From Mycolicibacterium peregrinum (lineage in GTDB: Bacteria > Actinomycetota > Actinomycetes > Mycobacteriales > Mycobacteriaceae), in NCBI RefSeq assembly GCF_002102345.1, contig NZ_LQPP01000074.1:1-64000 (forward strand): DNA of 64,000 nucleotides. Reading direction: 5' to 3'. A program made the translations under genes and the position numbers. This document shows, in pieces, positions 59,853 to 64,000 of this stretch (the first letter of the stretch is position 1; each line of letters starts with the position of its first letter). The notes beneath the pieces were generated by a model, which searched no databases, was not told the origin of the DNA, and saw only the letters and a program-made list of their open reading frames with translations.

Positions 59853-61028
59853 ATGAGTGACGCCACGCTCTACGTCGATGAACAGACAATGCGGGAGACG
59901 GCGTCCACTTTCGACAGCACGGGCCATGACGTCAGCGGGAATCGCGCCGGTCCGGTCATTTCCGGTGCCGCCGGGTCGATGCCCTCGCTGGCGGTCGGGG
60001 CAGCCTGCGGGGCGGTGGGATCCGCACTCACCGAGCAGGCCAAGATGCTGGGCGGCGATGTGACGGTGTATGCGCAGAAGTTACGGGTGGCTGCCGACCG
60101 CTACGAGCGCGGTGACGACGAGGCGGCCGAACGCATCGACTTCACCGGGACGGCCGAGCTGCCCGACGCCGGCGAGCATCCACCGGTCAGTGATTACGAG
60201 AAAGCGTTGCGTGATGCCGGGCTTCTCACCGGCCCGGTGGTACCAGGATCCAAATACGCGCAGTGGCTGGAGAATGCGTCCAAGCACGGGGTCGACCCGC
60301 AGACCATGGTCGACATCGCCCGCGCACAGAACATCACCCCGCAGTCGTTCGACGTGCTCAACGGACTGCAGGAGGTCAAGGACAAGGACGGCAAGTCGTT
60401 CTTCATCCTGCCGCCCGGTTCCAGCAAGGAGGACGCGAAGAAGGCGGTGGTGATGACCTACATCCTCAACGCAGGCACCGACTACGACGCCGCCGAGGCC
60501 GGTGCGGACGGGAAGCTGGGTACCGCCGATGACGTTCACAACGACTTCGAGGAAACGCCCTACTCGGCCGCCGAGGTGCAGCGCATCGTCGATCGACAGA
60601 ATGCGAACTCCTGGAGTTATGACCAGATTTTCGACAAAGGCGGCGGGGGATCATTGGCGACGACACCCAACGGCATGCTGATGGGGTTGGGCGGGCCGGT
60701 GATGGACAAGATCGGCGTCCACGGTGGGACGACCTACGGCGATGTGTTCGTGATGAACATCGACGGGTCCAAGGATCCGGCAGACCAGCTGAGCAAGATC
60801 ATCCAATCGGGGGCCAACTGGGGACAAGACGACAGCGGTGTGCCGTTCCAGAGCGCCCTCGACCTCGACCGCTTGTTGCACCACGAGGAGCGCCATTCCG
60901 AACAGTGGGCCCAGAAGGGATTCGTCTGGATGGCACGGGATTACGGGCTGGGTGCGATCATCGAACAGAAGACCGGCATCAACCCGCTGGAACGCGATGC
61001 CGGCTTGTCCGACGGGGGTTATTCGTGA
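59853..61028 (+). CDS. Putative ESX-secreted effector with HExxH zincin-like C-terminus
   Basis: A 391-residue protein. Residues 1-95 are an EspC/WXG100-like helical pair (LYVDEQTMRETASTFDSTGH) ending with the type VII secretion signal YxxxD (Y84-ERG-D88). The middle has a calcium-loop-like ADGKLGTADDV. The C-terminal region has LLHHEERHSEQW with HEERH at 344-348 and NPLERDAG with E380, fitting the HExxH...E layout of gluzincin metallopeptidases. No family name is certain. It is coupled by GTGA to a lipoprotein gene. No ribosome site precedes the ATG at 59853, so coupling to the partner gene is likely. Confidence 0.72.
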   Translation: MSDATLYVDEQTMRETASTFDSTGHDVSGNRAGPVISGAAGSMPSLAVGAACGAVGSALTEQAKMLGGDVTVYAQKLRVAADRYERGDDEAAERIDFTGTAELPDAGEHPPVSDYEKALRDAGLLTGPVVPGSKYAQWLENASKHGVDPQTMVDIARAQNITPQSFDVLNGLQEVKDKDGKSFFILPPGSSKEDAKKAVVMTYILNAGTDYDAAEAGADGKLGTADDVHNDFEETPYSAAEVQRIVDRQNANSWSYDQIFDKGGGGSLATTPNGMLMGLGGPVMDKIGVHGGTTYGDVFVMNIDGSKDPADQLSKIIQSGANWGQDDSGVPFQSALDLDRLLHHEERHSEQWAQKGFVWMARDYGLGAIIEQKTGINPLERDAGLSDGGYS

Positions 61029-61555
61029 GGTCCTGGCTGGCCGTGCTGTTGGCGCTGCTGGTGGCGGCGGGGCTCACCGCTTGCCGGAGCGGGGAGCGCC
61101 CGTGGTCGGATGCGCCGTCCGCCGCCCCGATGCGGCCGGCGTTCGGTGCCCGGGTCACCGACGGCAAGCTGGAGATCTGGATGCCGCCGGGCTGCGCCGG
61201 GGTGCGGTCGGTGGAGGTCGGGTTCGGATTTGGCCCGAAGCTCGTGTTGACCGATCCCTCCGGTACGGCGACTCTCGACCGGTTCACCGTCGGTGGACCC
61301 TATCCGGGTCTGACCGTGACGGAAGCGCCGCCGCCTGACTTCGATTGGCGTACAGAAGAATATTTGTTCCTCAATGTGCAGTCCACGCCCGGGGGGTACC
61401 CCGCGACCGCTCGGACGGCCGAGGTCGCCGCCGGATCGAACAGTCACCCGGCCGGGACTTTCTACTTCGAAGGCGTCGGTTGGCTCGACGCCGCGGGTGT
61501 GACGGAGAAGGAAGGCAAGGAGTTCGCAGGGGTGTGCAGGCCGCAAAAGAAGTGA
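61025..61555 (+). CDS. Lipoprotein coupled to the effector gene, immunity candidate
   Basis: A 176-residue lipoprotein: signal peptide RSWLAVLLALLVAAG and lipobox LTAC, with the acylated cysteine at about residue 20. The mature part is mostly beta (VEVGFGFGPKLVLTD, TFYFEGVGWLD) with two more cysteines (PPGCAGV and the final GVCRP). Its GTG overlaps the stop of the effector gene. A membrane-bound surface protein made together with a secreted putative hydrolase suggests protection of the producer, which is inference. Confidence 0.75.
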   Translation: MRSWLAVLLALLVAAGLTACRSGERPWSDAPSAAPMRPAFGARVTDGKLEIWMPPGCAGVRSVEVGFGFGPKLVLTDPSGTATLDRFTVGGPYPGLTVTEAPPPDFDWRTEEYLFLNVQSTPGGYPATARTAEVAAGSNSHPAGTFYFEGVGWLDAAGVTEKEGKEFAGVCRPQKK

Positions 61556-61684
61556 TGCGGCGCAGGTCTACTGCCGCGCCACTGCCTCTCTGAACTGGCC
61601 GCCAAGTCAACGCCAAGTCGGCTAGGCGATGCTGTGTGGCGAGTATCTTGCACGACTTTCTGCGCTCATCTTGAGAGGACCCCG

Positions 61685-63079
61685 ATGACCCTGACCGATG
61701 TCGCCCACGACGGCCTGGACGACGCGTTGAAGGGCCTGCGAGCCCACGTCGCCGCCCCCGTGGCGCTACCTGGGGAAGCCGGCTATGAACGGGCCACCCC
61801 GTGGAATGCGGCGGCCGTTGTCGAGCCTGCCGCGGTGGTGCTGGCGGCCACCGCCTACGACATCGCCAACACCGTAGGCTTCGCGGCGGCCAGAGGCTAC
61901 CGGGTCGCCGTCCAGGCCACCGGCCACGGCGCCATGGTGGTGGCCCCCGACACGATCCTGGTGCTGACCTCTGAGATGACCGATGTCACCGTCGATCCCG
62001 TGGCGCGTACCGCGCGGGTGGCGGCCGGGGCCACGTGGCAGCAGGTGCTCGACGCGGCCGCCCCGCACGGTCTGGCCGGGCTGGGCGGTTCGGCCCCCAG
62101 CGTCGGCGTGGTGGGATTTCTCACCGGCGCAGGCATCGGGCCGTTGGTCCGCACTTTCGGGTTGTCGTCGGACTACGTGCGGTCGTTCGAGTTGGTCACC
62201 GGGGCGGGGGAGTTGCTGCGCGCCACGCCGGAGGAGAACGCGGAGTTGTTCTGGGGGCTGCGCGGCGGAAAGTCCACGCTGGGTATCGTCACCTCGGTCG
62301 AGATCGATCTGCTGCCGATCGCCGAGTTCTACGGTGGCGCGGTGTATTTCGACGGTGCAGACGCCGGCGTTGTCCTCCGCGAGTGGGCGGGCTGGTGTGC
62401 CGACCTGCCGGAGTCGGTATCGACATCCATTGCACTGCAACAGCTCCCGCCGATGCCCGGCGTTCCGGAACCGTTGGCCGGCCGCCTGACCGTGGCGGTG
62501 CGGTACGCGGCCGTCGGCGATTTCGCCGAGGCCGAGCGGTTGCTGGCGCCGATGCGCGCAGTCGCGACCCCGGTGCTCGATACCGTCGCGGTGATGCCCT
62601 ATGCCGCTATCGGCGCCGTGCACGCCGATCCGGTGGATCCGATGCCGATCTTCGAGCACCACACGCTGTTGCGGGAACTGACCGCGGAGACGGTCGAGGT
62701 GCTGCTGGCCGCGGCCGGGCCTGATTCGGGCTCGGTGCAGACGATCGTGGAAGTCCGGATGTTGGGTGGGGCGCTGGCCCGTGAGGGACGGCACCGCAGC
62801 GCGTTCTGCCATCGCGACGCCGCTTTCGCGGTGAGCACCATCGGGGTCCTGGTGCCCCCGATGGCCGATGCCGTGGTGCCGCAGGCCGGCGCGCTCATCG
62901 TGGCCCTGTCGCCATGGTCCAGCGGCGGCCAGCTCGCCAATTTCGCACCGTCCGAGGATGCCGGGCGGGCTACCCGCGTCTATGACGAGGACACCCGGCA
63001 CTGGTTGGCCGCACTGGCCGACCGGCACGACCCGGCCGGGGTGTTCCGGTGCGGTCAGGTGGTGCGTTTCGTGGGGTGA
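61685..63079 (+). CDS. FAD-linked oxidoreductase (berberine bridge enzyme type)
   Basis: A 464-residue FAD_binding_4/BBE oxidase. VAVQATGHGAMV carries the histidine used for 8-alpha FAD attachment. GGSAPSVGVVGFLTGAGIGPL is the second FAD loop, where bicovalent members have a cysteine; here it is absent, so a single bond is expected. ELFWGLRGGKSTLGIVTSVEIDL and the C-terminal BBE segment (RVYDEDTRHWLAALADRHDPAGVFRCGQVV) follow. The substrate is unknown. GAGAGGAC precedes the ATG at 61685. Confidence 0.9.
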   Translation: MTLTDVAHDGLDDALKGLRAHVAAPVALPGEAGYERATPWNAAAVVEPAAVVLAATAYDIANTVGFAAARGYRVAVQATGHGAMVVAPDTILVLTSEMTDVTVDPVARTARVAAGATWQQVLDAAAPHGLAGLGGSAPSVGVVGFLTGAGIGPLVRTFGLSSDYVRSFELVTGAGELLRATPEENAELFWGLRGGKSTLGIVTSVEIDLLPIAEFYGGAVYFDGADAGVVLREWAGWCADLPESVSTSIALQQLPPMPGVPEPLAGRLTVAVRYAAVGDFAEAERLLAPMRAVATPVLDTVAVMPYAAIGAVHADPVDPMPIFEHHTLLRELTAETVEVLLAAAGPDSGSVQTIVEVRMLGGALAREGRHRSAFCHRDAAFAVSTIGVLVPPMADAVVPQAGALIVALSPWSSGGQLANFAPSEDAGRATRVYDEDTRHWLAALADRHDPAGVFRCGQVVRFVG

Positions 63080-63123
63080 TTTCCGATGGTTTTTCGGAGC
63101 AGAAACCCCTCTGAGCACCCGAT

Positions 63124-63153
63124 TTGGAGCTCTGCGTAAGACCCCGGTAACCT
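63124..63153 (+). promoter_or_regulatory. Promoter of the initiator tRNA gene
   Basis: TTGGAG at 63124-63129, 18-nt spacer, TAACCT at 63148-63153. The start would be near 63160, about 5 nt before the mature 5' end. Confidence 0.45.
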
Positions 63154-63164
63154 TGTATTCGCAA

Positions 63165-63241
63165 CGCGGGGTGGAGCAGCTCGGTAGCTCGCTGGGCTCA
63201 TAACCCAGAGGTCGCAGGTTCGAATCCTGTCCCCGCTACCA
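63165..63241 (+). tRNA. Initiator tRNA-fMet (CAT)
   Basis: A full 77-nt cloverleaf with encoded CCA. The anticodon loop CTCATAA is closed by three G-C pairs (GGG/CCC), and the 1:72 position is C-T, not a Watson-Crick pair; both mark an initiator tRNA. The T arm is GCAGG-TTCGAAT-CCTGT. A strong terminator follows 5 nt later. Confidence 0.97.
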
Positions 63242-63246
63242 AGAGG

Positions 63247-63283
63247 AAATGGCCCTCGGACTTCGGTCTGGGGGCCATTTTCA
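63247..63283 (+). terminator. Intrinsic terminator of the initiator tRNA
   Basis: AAATGGCCC pairs with GGGCCATTT, continued by TCGGAC/GTCTGG (two G-T pairs) around a TTCG tetraloop, then a T-run (TTTTCATT). A textbook rho-independent terminator on the plus strand. The 240 bp that follow, up to 63521, show no gene I can support. Confidence 0.93.
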
Positions 63284-63521
63284 TTGCCGTGATGGTGACG
63301 AGCTTCCGCTTCGATCTCAGCTCTCGAACGCTGCAGCGGACGTATCACCCAGAGATCCGAACGGGCACTTTTTCGCCATCCTCCCATCGGATCGATCCGG
63401 CCGAACACGATGACGCCGAGGGCATGCCCAAGCCACGCGGCGAGCCTGCGCGCCCCCGACGTCGGGACCCCGACGATCGGGCGGCATAGTTGAGCAATTC
63501 CGGTATTGGCGCGCCCGGCAC

Positions 63522-63623
63522 TCAGGCAGCGTCCTGCACCTCTTGATCGCTGCGTGCGCAGGACCCGCACTCGGGGGAATCGATGTCGAACTCGCCGCAA
63601 CTCGGGCAAATGAAAGGAATCAC
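63522..63623 (-). CDS. Small zinc-ribbon protein
   Basis: A 33-residue peptide with two knuckles, ICPSCGE and ECGSCAR, an ordinary zinc ribbon, and an acidic end (SDQEVQDAA). The GTG at 63623 follows GGCGGAG by 4 nt. The frame stays open upstream but that part is Arg-rich and not protein-like. Two intact CxxC pairs in so short a frame argue for a real gene; I do not recognise the family. Confidence 0.5.
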   Translation of the reverse strand: MIPFICPSCGEFDIDSPECGSCARSDQEVQDAA

Positions 63624-63825
63624 AGCTCCGCCCAACCTTTCTCGCTTCTTGGCGCCTCCGTGGCGCCGCGCTGCCTGCCTGTACCCCACGAGGCGCGCAT
63701 TCCAAACCTGCGTTCGCGACGTGAATCTCCGGGCCCTGCGGTCGCGAATACCGCTTCCGGCGGCGCCGGGAACGGTCCAAAGCCCACGCAGCCACGCCAA
63801 CCACGGGCCACGCGACGGAGAGGGG

Positions 63826-64000
63826 TCAGATCACGTATGGCGCAACGAGCGTGGTGGCGCCCAGGACCACCACTCCGATCAGGAACGCGACGACCGTAAA
63901 GCCCATCACCTGACGGACATTGAGTTTCGCAATCGCCAGCAGAGGCAGTAGCCAGAACGGCTGGATCATGTTCGCGACACCCTCGCCGACGGCCACCGCC
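63826..64000 (-). CDS. AtoE-type short-chain fatty acid transporter, C-terminal part
   Basis: The last 58 codons of a minus-strand gene cut by the window edge. The sequence AVGEGVANMIQPFWLLPLLA, then KLNVRQVMGFTVVAFLIGVVVLG, matches the C-terminal two membrane segments of AtoE-family short-chain fatty acid permeases (the NxIQPFW block is typical). The start lies beyond 64000. Confidence 0.8.
   Translation of the reverse strand, partial: AVAVGEGVANMIQPFWLLPLLAIAKLNVRQVMGFTVVAFLIGVVVLGATTLVAPYVI

Noticed and set aside
63289..63489. A 66-codon plus-strand frame after the tRNA terminator
   Set aside because: No ribosome site, Arg/Pro-rich, no resemblance to a protein; the stretch is treated as intergenic.

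Overview
The window is GC-rich actinobacterial DNA, almost certainly from a fast-growing mycobacterium (Mycolicibacterium type). It carries sigH-rshA, whiB1, whiB7, adnAB, uvrD2, moeZ, mycoredoxin, the mycobacterial metallothionein mymT and the tiny ribosomal protein bL37. The backbone order matches the M. tuberculosis block Rv3224 to Rv3193c read backwards along the + strand. Assignments rest on motifs and recalled family knowledge; no search was run.

Layout. 1-3.6 kb: methyltransferase, SDR, MymT, a VanY-type peptidase and a LysR regulator. 3.6-8.4 kb: a minus-strand acyl-CoA operon (two acyl-CoA dehydrogenases and a two-domain CoA-transferase) behind a Crp-like site. 8.5-13.9 kb: YbaK, SigH/RshA thiol-stress module, bL37, a biotinyl-type protein, PdtaS kinase, WhiB1 and a lipid kinase. 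13.9-22 kb: YchJ, AroQ, a GNAT-EntC-Gpm2 operon, a ParA-like ATPase, a PP2C phosphatase, a membrane-anchored propeller and RhlE. 22-29.5 kb: ferritin-like protein, MmpS-like protein, TB9.4, TetR, a DUF3152 zincin, MoeZ, a kinase-like protein, an alkyltransferase-like protein and LipV. 29.5-36 kb: the AdnAB helicase-nuclease. 36-40.2 kb: DUF2231, VIT and DoxX membrane proteins, K+ channel, NudC and mycoredoxin.

40.2-48.1 kb is an accessory block that separates mrx1 from uvrD2, which are neighbours in M. tuberculosis. It holds an acyl-CoA dehydrogenase pair, an XRE-cupin regulator, a small secreted protein, a frameshifted nitrilase, a class II aldolase / DapA-type aldolase / membrane protein operon, and an Rrf2-NmrA pair. 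Four copies of one 16-bp operator (consensus RTGACAC-N3-GTGTCC) sit in front of four transcription units here, each abutting a possible -10 and pointing at its gene. This looks like one local regulon under the XRE-cupin protein.

48.1-59.1 kb: uvrD2, whiB7 with a full leader (WhiB7-type promoter, 73-codon uORF, intrinsic terminator), then Rv3197-Rv3193c counterparts. 59.1-61.6 kb: a second accessory cassette after a 34-bp tandem repeat. It encodes a WxG-type partner, a protein with an ESX YxxxD signal and a C-terminal HExxH zincin-like motif, and a lipoprotein translationally coupled to it. I read this as a candidate type VII-secreted effector with partner and immunity-type lipoprotein. 61.7-64 kb: an FAD oxidoreductase, the initiator tRNA with its terminator, a 33-residue zinc-ribbon protein, and the 3' end of an AtoE-type transporter cut by the window edge.

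Several genes start 6-7 nt after a good -10 hexamer, so leaderless transcripts appear common, as known for mycobacteria.
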